Source: Blautia coccoides (lineage in GTDB: Bacteria; Bacillota; Clostridia; Lachnospirales; Lachnospiraceae). From it: 64,000 nt of DNA. Shown one piece after another: positions 24,551-31,642 of the stretch. Position 1 is the first letter of the stretch. Every line of letters begins with the position of its first letter. The DNA lies in the NCBI RefSeq assembly GCF_034355335.1, contig NZ_CP136422.1:747001-811000 (forward strand). The letters run 5' to 3'. The position numbers were made by a program, and so were the translations under genes. A model generated the notes under the pieces. That model saw only the letters and a program-made list of their open reading frames with translations. It was not told the DNA's origin and made no database searches.

Positions 24551-24787
24551 CTAATGTTTCGGACTATACTCTTCAAAATAGCAGTCTGCTATATATTCAG
24601 CTGATTCGGCCCAGAGTGTGTTTTCTATATCATGCAAAACCGTATAAGTTTTAGAATTATAAAATGCATATGCGGCGTCAGGAAAATTCATCCCGGTGGT
24701 GTTCATAATAATATTAATCACATCACGAATTTGGATGCACATATTCATGGTGATATCCTTGCCATAGAAAAAATATTTTCTAAACAT
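24551..24787 (-). CDS. DUF3791-type protein (TA-like module)
   Basis: A 78-aa protein whose core (FPDAAYAFYNSKTYTVLHD, then AESAEYIADCYFEE) is typical of DUF3791. Starts 2 nt after the DUF3990 gene, so the two are co-expressed. DUF3791 and DUF3990 genes are commonly paired. A toxin-antitoxin role for such pairs is suggested by context, not proven here. Confidence 0.75.
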   Translation of the reverse strand: MFRKYFFYGKDITMNMCIQIRDVINIIMNTTGMNFPDAAYAFYNSKTYTVLHDIENTLWAESAEYIADCYFEEYSPKH

Positions 24788-24789
24788 AC

Positions 24790-25257
24790 TTAAACCTCCT
24801 TGCAGTTTTCAAAGAAAAGATGCTTTAAGGCTTTTTCAGTATGAAAAGATACTTGATTACTAAACTTGTTATAACGAAGCTTGTAGGCTGCTTCGTATGC
24901 TTCTAAAGTTCCTGAGATATAAAGTTGAACTGTGTCCATCATATTGTTATCAACAACTGGTCCTATAACGACATCATAAGAGTGCTGGATGTCGTCTTTT
25001 GTACGATTATCTTTCATAAATTCCAACCAGTCTGTATCTAGTTCAGTGAAGTGTTTGATTTTCAGTTCTCCGGACTCATGGAAAATGTATTGGTAAACAT
25101 ATTGCTTCCCGGAGAAGTTTCGTATATACATACGCTTTGCCCATTCGGCAGCCTGCTCCTCCGAAATAGTGCAATAAAATCCTCGTCCGAAATCTCTTCG
25201 ATTGCGGGATTTAGAAAGAGAAATTTTGTCAAAAGCGATATTCGAACCATGATACAA
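24790..25257 (-). CDS. DUF3990 protein (ADP-ribosyltransferase-like fold, putative toxin)
   Basis: The homology begins at LYHGSNIAFDKISLSKSRN, then DFGRGFYCTISEEQAAEWA, and extends to about FFENCKEV. The start is set at TTG 25257, 8 nt after the preceding gene; the longer ORF from 25407 would overlap that gene for 140 nt in another frame. The family resembles ADP-ribosyltransferase-like domains (H-G and F-G-x-G-F-Y motifs) and may modify a target with NAD. It is flanked on both sides by DUF3791-like genes. Confidence 0.7.
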   Translation of the reverse strand: MYHGSNIAFDKISLSKSRNRRDFGRGFYCTISEEQAAEWAKRMYIRNFSGKQYVYQYIFHESGELKIKHFTELDTDWLEFMKDNRTKDDIQHSYDVVIGPVVDNNMMDTVQLYISGTLEAYEAAYKLRYNKFSNQVSFHTEKALKHLFFENCKEV

Positions 25258-25264
25258 TATATGC

Positions 25265-25471
25265 CTAAAAGCAGTTCCTTCTATAAATTGTGTCCACAAA
25301 TTGATTGGTTTGGTCGAAATCCAACTGTAGTTCGTGCTGTAAAGGTATTTTTTCAAAAACCTGATTTTTCTGGAATAGCTGAATAGCCTCTGCTCCAGTA
25401 AGTCCATGAGACGCGGCGTAACTTTCCAGTGTTTGAATAAACAGTTTTTCTGTATCAGATTGAATACTCAT
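25265..25471 (-). CDS. DUF3791-like small protein, first gene of the module
   Basis: A 68-aa protein. ATG at 25471 with GGAGG about 11 nt upstream. The core (LESYAASHGLTGAEAIQLF and QKNQVFEKI) fits the DUF3791-like small helical family. It lies 8 nt upstream of the DUF3990 gene. With 24551-24787 this makes a three-gene arrangement in which a putative toxin is bracketed by two related small proteins. Confidence 0.65.
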   Translation of the reverse strand: MSIQSDTEKLFIQTLESYAASHGLTGAEAIQLFQKNQVFEKIPLQHELQLDFDQTNQFVDTIYRRNCF

Positions 25472-25517
25472 AGAAATGTCATCCTCCAATATTTTTATTA
25501 AAAAGTATTTTATCTTC

Positions 25518-25555
25518 CTGACTATACTGGCAGATAGATCTGCCAATACAGTCAG
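25518..25555 (-). terminator. Strong hairpin downstream of the 105-aa gene
   Basis: Two-part stem: CTGACT with AGTCAG outside and TGGCAGA with TCTGCCA inside. A/T-rich sequence with TACTTTTT follows on the minus strand. Confidence 0.6.
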
Positions 25556-25563
25556 TGAATTAT

Positions 25564-25881
25564 TTAATCCAGATATTCAAGTGCATAGTGTAAAAATCGC
25601 TCATATTCTGTTTCTTTCCAATCATCGCTTATCATTTTCAGCAGAGCTAAAAAAATAGCGGTTTTGACAGAGGGCACATGGCGGTTGTTGAGCAAAGTAA
25701 CTAAAGCAAACTCATGCTCGTTTTTCTGGATTTGCTCGGTTATTACATTATGTATAGCTTGGACTGTTATTTCCTCTTCTTGATTTTGATTATTGAATAT
25801 AATCTGGAAATATCCAGGACATGCTATCATCCATTCTATGACCTGGTTTATTTGTAAGGTTCCGTTTTCAGTTTTTCGCAT
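25564..25881 (-). CDS. Helical 105-aa protein, unknown function
   Basis: Begins MRKTENGTLQINQVIEWM. Mostly helical (ITVQAIHNVITEQIQKNEHEF, then SVKTAIFLALLKMISDDWKE). AAGGAG lies before ATG. No family recognised. It stands alone between two hairpins. Confidence 0.6.
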   Translation of the reverse strand: MRKTENGTLQINQVIEWMIACPGYFQIIFNNQNQEEEITVQAIHNVITEQIQKNEHEFALVTLLNNRHVPSVKTAIFLALLKMISDDWKETEYERFLHYALEYLD

Positions 25882-25948
25882 GATAAACTCCTTTATCTAG
25901 TTGGTATATAAGTCATTTATGGTATGGGACTGCTTTGCGGAATCTGTT

Positions 25949-25996
25949 AAAATTCCTGCTGTTTTCAGTGTACTGAGTAAGTGGTGCAGGGATTTT
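25949..25996 (-). terminator. Hairpin after the 55-aa gene
   Basis: AAAATCCCTGC pairs with GCAGGAATTTT across a ~26-nt loop, starting at the gene's stop. No U-tract beyond the stem itself. Confidence 0.35.
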
Positions 25997-26162
25997 AATT
26001 CTCTTCGGATTCAAATTCTTTTATAACGATTTCAAAATCACAGCCAGTTTTATCTGATCTTAGAATGATGGAGTTATCGTCACCATCTAAAATTTTAAAA
26101 CCGCATATATTTGATTCGATGCAGTCTATGATATCCAGCACATCATCAGTGTCTTTTTTCAT
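25995..26162 (-). CDS. Small acidic protein (55 aa), unknown
   Basis: Begins MKKDTDDVLDIIDCIESN at 26162, where AAAGGAG is 7 nt upstream; a longer frame to 26216 lacks a site. Contains DGDDNSIILRSDKTGCDFEIV. Lies 55 nt after the ligase gene and is probably in the same operon. Confidence 0.6.
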   Translation of the reverse strand: MKKDTDDVLDIIDCIESNICGFKILDGDDNSIILRSDKTGCDFEIVIKEFESEEN

Positions 26163-26216
26163 CGATTTCTCCTTTCTGCATAAAAAACGTGCACCATTAT
26201 TAAAGTTTGAAAACAC

Positions 26217-28220
26217 TTACGCAATCATTTGAAGAAATTCATCTTCAGTAAGGATTTTTATTCCCAGATTCTGTGCTTTGGACAGCTTGCTTCCGGCTTT
26301 TTCACCAGCAATCAAATAGTCCGTTTTTTTAGAGACAGAATTGCTTGGTTTGGCTCCAAGCTCGAGGATTTTTGTGTTAATCTGGTCACGTGTAAAGTGT
26401 TCCAGTTTCCCTGTTGCAACGATGATTTTTCCTGTAAAGATAGTCTTTTCTTTCATAATATTTTGTTCCTTTCTTTCTTCAAATGTCATTTCAGTCTGTA
26501 ATTCTCGCCATAATTTCAGGTTTCGTTCATCTGCAAACCATATATGGAGGAAATTGTTAGATGCACAGCCGATTCCTTCAATCTGTGTGAAGTCATACCC
26601 ATGTAAAACTGCAGTTTCAAATGCGTTCAAGTCACTGTCGAAATGCGTATTCAGAATTTCACTTATGGTACGCCCGATAAGAGGAATATCCATTGCCACC
26701 AGATAGCGTGTAAATGTAGTATTTCGACTGTCATTAATAGATTTTTCCAGTTTTGTGTACGAAGCCTTCCTAAATCCATCCATCTGAATAATTTCATCTT
26801 TGTAGCGATCCAGATGATAAATATCCTGGAAGGATTTTATCCAGCCTTTTTCCAGAAATTTTTCCAATGTGGCAGAAGAGAGCCCCTGAATATTCATGGC
26901 TTTCTTTTCCACAAAATGTACCATGTTCCGCAGCTGTTGAGTTTCGCATGCTGGGTTATCACAGTGCAGTGTTTCAACCAGATGTCCATCTTGTGATTTA
27001 CGTGTATAAATCCGGGTCTTATGACCACAGCAGGAACAAAAGGCAGGAATAGATTCCTGATAATTGCCACGGTCCAGATTATCTTCTATGTGAGGGATAA
27101 TCATGTTGCGTTTTGACACTAAGATGCGACATCCCGGAACCAATTCTAAATTTTTTATAAAGGAAAGATTGTGCAGAGAAGCTCTTGACACTTCGCAGCC
27201 ATCAATATTGACTGTATCGAAAATTGCTACAGGAGATATGATACCGGACCGGGTTGGTGTCCATAAGATTTTACGCAGTACAGTTACATACGTTTCATCC
27301 TCAAACTTATATGCAATCCCATCTTTATAGAAGCGTCCGGTACGTCCACAGCTTTCTGAGTAGGAAATACTGTCATAACTTGCAACAATACCGTCTATTG
27401 GAAGGTGCTGCTGTTCAGAAAGTTCCTGGAGACTCTGGATATCATTTTTTAAATCCGATATTTGATAGTGCGGGTTTTCCACAAATATGTAAGGGCACAA
27501 ATCAAATCCTAACTGTTGAAGTTCCGATAATCGGAAGTGTTTAGAATCCTTACAATCAGAAGATTCATCCAGCCCTTCCAAGACTTTGAAAGCCAGAAAG
27601 TGTACATGGCGTTTAGCGCAGGTTTCCGGATTCAGACAGCGCACAGAGCCAGAGGCTAAATTTCTGGTATTACTATATTTCTTTCCGGTACTGTCAAGCA
27701 GAGTATCTTTGAGCAATTCAAAATCACTGTTTAGAATAAGCGCTTCACCACTGAGGCGGAGTTTTTTCTGGTACGGAATGGAGAGAGGGACGTTTTTAAA
27801 AGCAGGGATATTATGAGTGATGTCCTCACCTATCATCCCATCTCCTCTGGTACATGCTTGCACCAGTCGTCCATTCTCATAGTCAAGTTCCACAGTCAGT
27901 CCGTCCAACTTCAGCATAAGGAGTATCGCATGATTACCAATAAAATGATACAGCCTTTCTGTCTGTTTAGTCTTATCCAGTGACAGGAGAGGGGTCTTCA
28001 GTTTTACTTTCCCCAGTTCACTGACGGGCATATACCCGACACTTTGCGTGGGAGAATCGGATAATACAATTCCACTCTTCTTTTCAAGTTGTTCCAGCTC
28101 CTCAAATTTTTTGTCGTATTCATAATCCGATACGTTTGGGGAATCTGAGTTGTAATATGCATTTCTCTGGATGTTAAGCCAGGATACTAATTTTTTCATT
28201 GCTTTTATTTGTGATATCAA
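26217..28220 (-). CDS. ligA: NAD-dependent DNA ligase
   Basis: A 667-aa protein with the full LigA layout: Ia/NTase region (SDYEYDKKFEELEQLE), AMP-acceptor Lys104 in LMLKLDG, an OB fold, a Cys4 zinc finger (CSCCGHK ... CDNPAC), an HhH region (IQGLSSATLEKF and later GCASNN) and a C-terminal BRCT domain (GKIIVATGKLEHFTRDQIN to FLQMIA). It seals nicks using NAD. The first motifs are more divergent than in chromosomal LigA, so this is probably an ICE-borne extra copy used in replication or transfer repair. It follows the DUF5688 gene within 30 nt. Confidence 0.92.
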   Translation of the reverse strand: MISQIKAMKKLVSWLNIQRNAYYNSDSPNVSDYEYDKKFEELEQLEKKSGIVLSDSPTQSVGYMPVSELGKVKLKTPLLSLDKTKQTERLYHFIGNHAILLMLKLDGLTVELDYENGRLVQACTRGDGMIGEDITHNIPAFKNVPLSIPYQKKLRLSGEALILNSDFELLKDTLLDSTGKKYSNTRNLASGSVRCLNPETCAKRHVHFLAFKVLEGLDESSDCKDSKHFRLSELQQLGFDLCPYIFVENPHYQISDLKNDIQSLQELSEQQHLPIDGIVASYDSISYSESCGRTGRFYKDGIAYKFEDETYVTVLRKILWTPTRSGIISPVAIFDTVNIDGCEVSRASLHNLSFIKNLELVPGCRILVSKRNMIIPHIEDNLDRGNYQESIPAFCSCCGHKTRIYTRKSQDGHLVETLHCDNPACETQQLRNMVHFVEKKAMNIQGLSSATLEKFLEKGWIKSFQDIYHLDRYKDEIIQMDGFRKASYTKLEKSINDSRNTTFTRYLVAMDIPLIGRTISEILNTHFDSDLNAFETAVLHGYDFTQIEGIGCASNNFLHIWFADERNLKLWRELQTEMTFEERKEQNIMKEKTIFTGKIIVATGKLEHFTRDQINTKILELGAKPSNSVSKKTDYLIAGEKAGSKLSKAQNLGIKILTEDEFLQMIA

Positions 28221-28250
28221 TTGTTTTCTCCTTTTCTGTGTAATGTAAGG

Positions 28251-28898
28251 TTACGGAATTAACAGCTTGCCAAGACTCCGATCGTAATAATATGGATGGT
28301 CAGACAGACGCTCATCGGGGGCAACCAACTTTTCATTTACAAAGCAAATCGTTTCACGAAAGTAATCTTTATCCTTAGTGCCGTCATCAGGAAGAATAAG
28401 TAATTCATGGATACTGCTGGGAATTATAAAATAATTCTTTTTCAGTAGACCCCTGATTAGATGTAGAACACCATCATAAAGTATGGACGTTGCACCAAAA
28501 CAACGTGTTTCATTAGAGAGAATAAAACAAGGTAGATAATTCTCATTATCCTGTAATGATATTTCATCAGAATGTTCCTCTATCATAGAGTCCATTGACT
28601 CAAATGAGAGTGGAAACAGATTTGGGGTGTTTTTCTGTGCACAAGCCATAAGAGCTTTGGTATCTACATCCCATACCCGAAGCAAATCATTATTAATGGG
28701 AATACTTAAAAGTCCATCGTCTGTTATATCTAATGCAATGAAAAAGATAATTGCCAGATCAAGGTAAGGCATGTAGGGACGACCCGAAAATTCAGTTGCA
28801 TTTTTAGACACTAACTTATACAGAATTTGGTCTTTTACATCATCAAAATCAGTAAAGTGTGTCAAAGGGTTCTTTAATTTAGTTGTTTCAAGATTCAT
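28251..28898 (-). CDS. DUF5688 family protein
   Basis: A 215-aa protein. Matches DUF5688 proteins of Clostridial mobile elements (DFDDVKDQILYKLVSKNAT near the N-terminus, then NETRCFGATSILYDGVL, SIHELLILPDD and LSDHPYYYDRSLGKL). Function unknown. It is the first gene after attenuator leader A, with AAGGAG before ATG, and precedes ligA. Confidence 0.8.
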   Translation of the reverse strand: MNLETTKLKNPLTHFTDFDDVKDQILYKLVSKNATEFSGRPYMPYLDLAIIFFIALDITDDGLLSIPINNDLLRVWDVDTKALMACAQKNTPNLFPLSFESMDSMIEEHSDEISLQDNENYLPCFILSNETRCFGATSILYDGVLHLIRGLLKKNYFIIPSSIHELLILPDDGTKDKDYFRETICFVNEKLVAPDERLSDHPYYYDRSLGKLLIP

Positions 28899-28965
28899 GA
28901 TTTTTTTCTCCTTTCTTTGTTAAGCTGTGTATCCGTTGGATTCTCCATTTTCCCTCCTTTCGTGT

Positions 28966-29076
28966 TTAGGCACAAAAAAAGAGAATGGACACAATAGCGT
29001 TCATTCTCTCATTGCTGCAATAAATGCAAAATAAAAATGCCAGAGGTTCTGCATGGGCAGAATTATCCTCTGACAT
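28966..29076 (-). CDS. Upstream ORF in leader A (36 codons), runs through the terminator
   Basis: Starts MSEDNSAH like the ORF of leader B, but after a one-base difference it shifts frame, passes through the whole terminator stem and U-tract and ends at TAA 28966. The start context (TTTAGGTTTGTATTT before ATG) is conserved in both leaders. Whether it is translated is inference. Confidence 0.45.
   Translation of the reverse strand: MSEDNSAHAEPLAFLFCIYCSNERMNAIVSILFFCA
28974..29009 (-). terminator. Intrinsic terminator inside leader A (attenuator)
   Basis: Minus-strand stem AGAGAATG / CATTCTCT followed by seven U, located between promoter A and the DUF5688 start. Full-length mRNA needs read-through. 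Confidence 0.85.
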
Positions 29077-29170
29077 AAATACAAACCTAAACTGCATGTG
29101 AAATATCCAATCCGGATTACACAAATAATAATTACATCTTCAGTATAACACTATATGTTGTGGTAGTCAA
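28974..29170 (-). promoter_or_regulatory. Attenuator leader A (promoter, hairpin, upstream ORF, terminator)
   Basis: Promoter: TTGACT (29165-29170), 17-bp spacer, TATACT (29142-29147). Leader hairpin 29041-29072: CAGAGG and TTCTGC pair with GCAGAA and CCTCTG. Then the upstream ORF and the terminator. About 85-90% identical to leader B over ~245 nt. The plan matches ribosome- or ligand-controlled attenuation; downstream genes are DUF5688, ligA and a 55-aa protein. Confidence 0.8.
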
Positions 29171-29308
29171 ATGAAAAAAACGCTGTATAGTGTACATATA
29201 TCTTCTGTCATACACCATCAGTAAAGATGCTGGTCACTTCTATATTATAGTAGGGTATAGAGGTTAAGAGTTTACTTCGGATATATGCTTATGGGTATGC
29301 TTAAGGAA

Positions 29309-29794
29309 TTATCCCAGTTCTGTATTCAGCTTACTACGAATATCCATGAGGATGTTTCCTAAATGATTTTCACCGAAACCGTCAACACAACCCCAAAACC
29401 GGTCGCCCCATGTATTATCTTCAATCAATACTGAATCGCCCGTCGCAAGCAGTGCCTGCAACAGATTAGGATGCTGAAGGAATTTTGCAAAGCATATTTC
29501 GTACATATACCTTATTTTTACCTGATTCCAGTCTGGACGCAGTGTTAACTTACGTCCCAGTTGTTTTGCGACTGCAGGATTAGATAAGTGAGACATATAA
29601 AAATTTTGCTGTTCTTTTGTGTATATGGTTTTCTGTGCCTGAAAGGCAGCTTCATTGTTCGCATATCTGTGTCCCCGATAGGTTATTGGGGCATGATAAA
29701 AGTTACTGAGAAAAGCATATTTTCCTCGAAACTCAGTAATTGCTGGTATTCGTCTTAAATCAATGCATTGTATAGTTGTTTTACATTTTATCAT
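29309..29794 (-). CDS. NADAR (YbiA-like) family protein
   Basis: A 161-aa protein. ATG at 29794 is chosen because GGAGG lies 10 nt upstream; the open frame to 29938 adds 48 residues without homology. Core motifs FRGKYAFLSNFYHAPI, YANNEAAFQAQK, TLRPDWNQVKIRYM and EDNTWGDRFWGC are typical of NADAR. The family acts on N-glycosidic bonds of riboflavin intermediates or removes ADP-ribose from guanine in nucleic acids. Here, near a DUF3990 protein, a role in ADP-ribose reversal is possible but unproven. Confidence 0.85.
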   Translation of the reverse strand: MIKCKTTIQCIDLRRIPAITEFRGKYAFLSNFYHAPITYRGHRYANNEAAFQAQKTIYTKEQQNFYMSHLSNPAVAKQLGRKLTLRPDWNQVKIRYMYEICFAKFLQHPNLLQALLATGDSVLIEDNTWGDRFWGCVDGFGENHLGNILMDIRSKLNTELG

Positions 29795-29969
29795 TGTCAG
29801 TATACCTCCATAAAATATTGATTTTTGTGCCCCTTCCAATTTGTCGCAGTCACTTTTGTAAATAGGTGAAAGATAATTTCTCACATTAGGGCCTGGAAGG
29901 AGACCGCCGGCTTTATTTGTAAGAAAAAGCACCTCCATGCCATCCCAACCGTCAATTTAATACGTGCAT

Positions 29970-30191
29970 TTACCAGTTTCCTGTCATAAGTGAAATCAGA
30001 GAGTCGGTAGACCATCCGCAGATTGCGACTAATACAGCTTCTGTGTCCTTTTCTAAGAGTGCCTTGCAGAGTTGGTAGCCTATTTTATCCAGGGGTTCAT
30101 CATCTGTTGAGAGATGGTCAAATAATGTCTGTGCAAAATATTCGCAGGTTTCTGGATTCTCCATGATTTTCCTCAAACTTAGTTCGTTCAT
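29970..30191 (-). CDS. Small protein (73 aa), unknown
   Basis: Begins MNELSLRKIMENPETCEYF and ends STDSLISLMTGNW. GGAGG before ATG. The C-terminal segment recurs as TDSLISFMTQNR in the non-coding stretch near 33064-33110, so a paralogue was broken there. In the leader B operon. Confidence 0.6.
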   Translation of the reverse strand: MNELSLRKIMENPETCEYFAQTLFDHLSTDDEPLDKIGYQLCKALLEKDTEAVLVAICGWSTDSLISLMTGNW

Positions 30192-30221
30192 TTTTACAGC
30201 GCCTCCAATTAATAATACAGT

Positions 30222-30800
30222 TTAGATTCCATAAGGATTTTCAAAGGAATGAATATAAATATCCTGTTCTTCTAAGAGCATTTTCAGTTCATCAAAGGAG
30301 CTGGCATCATATCCTAGTCTCCCAAAGGTATCCAATATTTCTTGGCTTGAGCTGAAGAGAGACCAGTCTTCTAATACTTCACACACTTTGTTCCCTAAAG
30401 GAGTTAATTCGTTTTCATCGTTAATGCTGAGCATATATTCTTCAGGAAAAAAGCGCCCCTCTGTATCTGTATTAAAGTAGATACCTACTCCGGGCTCAAT
30501 ACTCCTACATACGAATGAGACCTTATAATGGCTTGCAATCGTTCGATACGCATCATAGAGAGGAGACCATGCGGTGCTTAATTCCAAAAGTATTCCGTCT
30601 ATATTGCGTTCTTTGTAAGTCACCGTTCCATAAAGGCAGATACCGGTAGTTGGAATCCCTTTACATTGAAATAAACGGCCTATCCAAGCATCAGTAGGAG
30701 AAGTATTAATTGAGGCTTCAATATCTTCCCAAAGGTTTTGCAATCCTTCGGGATTGCTGTCTGAATAAAAATAAAGATCATCGCTACATATATTTGCCAT
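30222..30800 (-). CDS. Api92/DUF1281-like protein (ferredoxin-like fold), leader B operon
   Basis: A 192-aa protein. The N-terminus MANICSDDLYFYSDSNPEG and the Trp/Tyr pattern (STAWSPLYDAYRTIASHYKV) resemble plasmid and ICE proteins of the YubB/Api92 type. Function unknown. GGAGG-like site before ATG. First gene after leader B. Confidence 0.6.
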   Translation of the reverse strand: MANICSDDLYFYSDSNPEGLQNLWEDIEASINTSPTDAWIGRLFQCKGIPTTGICLYGTVTYKERNIDGILLELSTAWSPLYDAYRTIASHYKVSFVCRSIEPGVGIYFNTDTEGRFFPEEYMLSINDENELTPLGNKVCEVLEDWSLFSSSQEILDTFGRLGYDASSFDELKMLLEEQDIYIHSFENPYGI

Positions 30801-30956
30801 TATTCACCTCCCCCCAATCCCATAATCTCATATGTGTAATTATGTTGATTGAGAATACTTTTAATTTTAAAATTTCCAATAATATTTATCTCCTTTCTTT
30901 AAATTCATGTGTGCATCCGTTGGATTTTCCCGTTTCCCTCCTTTCGTGTTTCGGCA

Positions 30957-30993
30957 CAAAAAAAGAGAATGGACACAATAGCGTTCATTCTCT
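30957..30993 (-). terminator. Intrinsic terminator inside leader B (attenuator)
   Basis: Same stem AGAGAATG / CATTCTCT followed by seven U as in leader A. Confidence 0.85.
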
Positions 30994-31062
30994 CATTGCT
31001 GCAATAAATGCAAAATATAAAATGCCAGAGATTCTGTCATGGGCAGAATTATCCTCTGACAT
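30985..31062 (-). CDS. Upstream ORF in leader B (25 codons)
   Basis: Starts MSEDNSAHDRISG and ends FIAAMRE, with its TGA in the terminator stem. The same peptide tail FIAAMRE exists in leader A in another frame, so leader B probably keeps the ancestral form. Start region TTTAGGTTTGTAATT is conserved but only weakly Shine-Dalgarno-like. Confidence 0.5.
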   Translation of the reverse strand: MSEDNSAHDRISGILYFAFIAAMRE

Positions 31063-31214
31063 AATTACAAACCTAAACTGCATGTGAAATATCCGATTCG
31101 GATTACACAAATAATGATTACATTTTTAGTATACCACCATATGTTGTGTTGGTCAAACGGAAAATGCCATATATAGCACATGCGGGGATGCAGAAAATCT
31201 GTTCCATAAGGGAA

Positions 31215-31382
31215 CTATTTATCTGATTCTTCAGGTAATCTTTTCAATATTTTACACTCATGGATATAGTTCCCTGCTTTGAGTTCAACAATCTCACCTT
31301 CAACATATTCTTTTGGCGAGTGGATCCGGATTTCTTCATTCCTGGTCAGGTCATATGCAGCGTAACCAATGTTTTCAGACAT
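31215..31382 (-). CDS. Small protein (55 aa), unknown
   Basis: Begins MSENIGYAAYDLTRNEEIR and ends KILKRLPEESDK; beta-rich middle (KEYVEGEIVELKAG). AGGAG lies 8 nt before ATG. Lies just upstream of promoter B and downstream of the third IS110, which may have cut its own promoter. Confidence 0.55.
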   Translation of the reverse strand: MSENIGYAAYDLTRNEEIRIHSPKEYVEGEIVELKAGNYIHECKILKRLPEESDK

Positions 31383-31642
31383 ATTATCAACTCCTACTAT
31401 TATATAAAGTCATAGTCTTTCTTTACCTTTTCTACAGGTTTGACTATGCTATTTTAAGATACTGTGGATTGGTTATCACCTCCTACCACTTGATGGTTTA
31501 AAAAAGGCTCCAACCACAGTCTCTTTGTTTATTTGTTAATCAGTTAGTTACCGCATGACGGTTTATCAAGAAGTAGGTTACGATTGCAAGGAGCCCTGTG
31601 GATCTTAAGACAGTATCAATACTTTATATCAGGAGGTCCTAT
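31383..31642. other. Left non-coding part of the third IS110 element
   Basis: No gene. The left end of the element must lie here but cannot be fixed without an empty-site comparison. Short inverted repeats (for example GGCTCC and GGAGCC around 31507 and 31588) are consistent with the bridge-RNA-bearing left end of classical IS110 elements. Confidence 0.4.

Larger units (their letters stand above)
28925..29171 (-). repeat. Direct repeat copy A (leader unit, ~247 nt)
   Basis: Pairs with 30907-31157. Similarity starts near ATCCGTTGGAT and ends just outside the -35 box, so the duplicated unit is exactly one leader. Confidence 0.85.
30957..31156 (-). promoter_or_regulatory. Attenuator leader B (promoter, hairpin, upstream ORF, terminator)
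   Basis: Promoter: TTGACC (31151-31156), 17-bp spacer, TATACT (31128-31133). Leader hairpin 31026-31058 keeps CAGAG/CTCTG and TTCTG/CAGAA pairing. The stop codon of the upstream ORF (TGA, 30985-30987) overlaps the 5' arm of the terminator, so a translating or stalled ribosome would block the stem. Controls the genes from 30800 down. Confidence 0.8.
30907..31157 (-). repeat. Direct repeat copy B (leader unit, ~250 nt)
   Basis: Partner of 28925-29171. Differences include indels in the upstream ORF that put it in a different frame. Confidence 0.85.

Noticed and set aside
25258..25407. N-terminal extension of the DUF3990 protein
   Set aside because: Overlaps the DUF3791-like gene in another frame and has no homology; domain begins at LYHGS, so TTG 25257 is preferred.
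28925..31157. CRISPR-like pair of repeats
   Set aside because: Only two copies of a ~250-nt unit, 2 kb apart, each with promoter and terminator; this is a duplicated leader, not an array.
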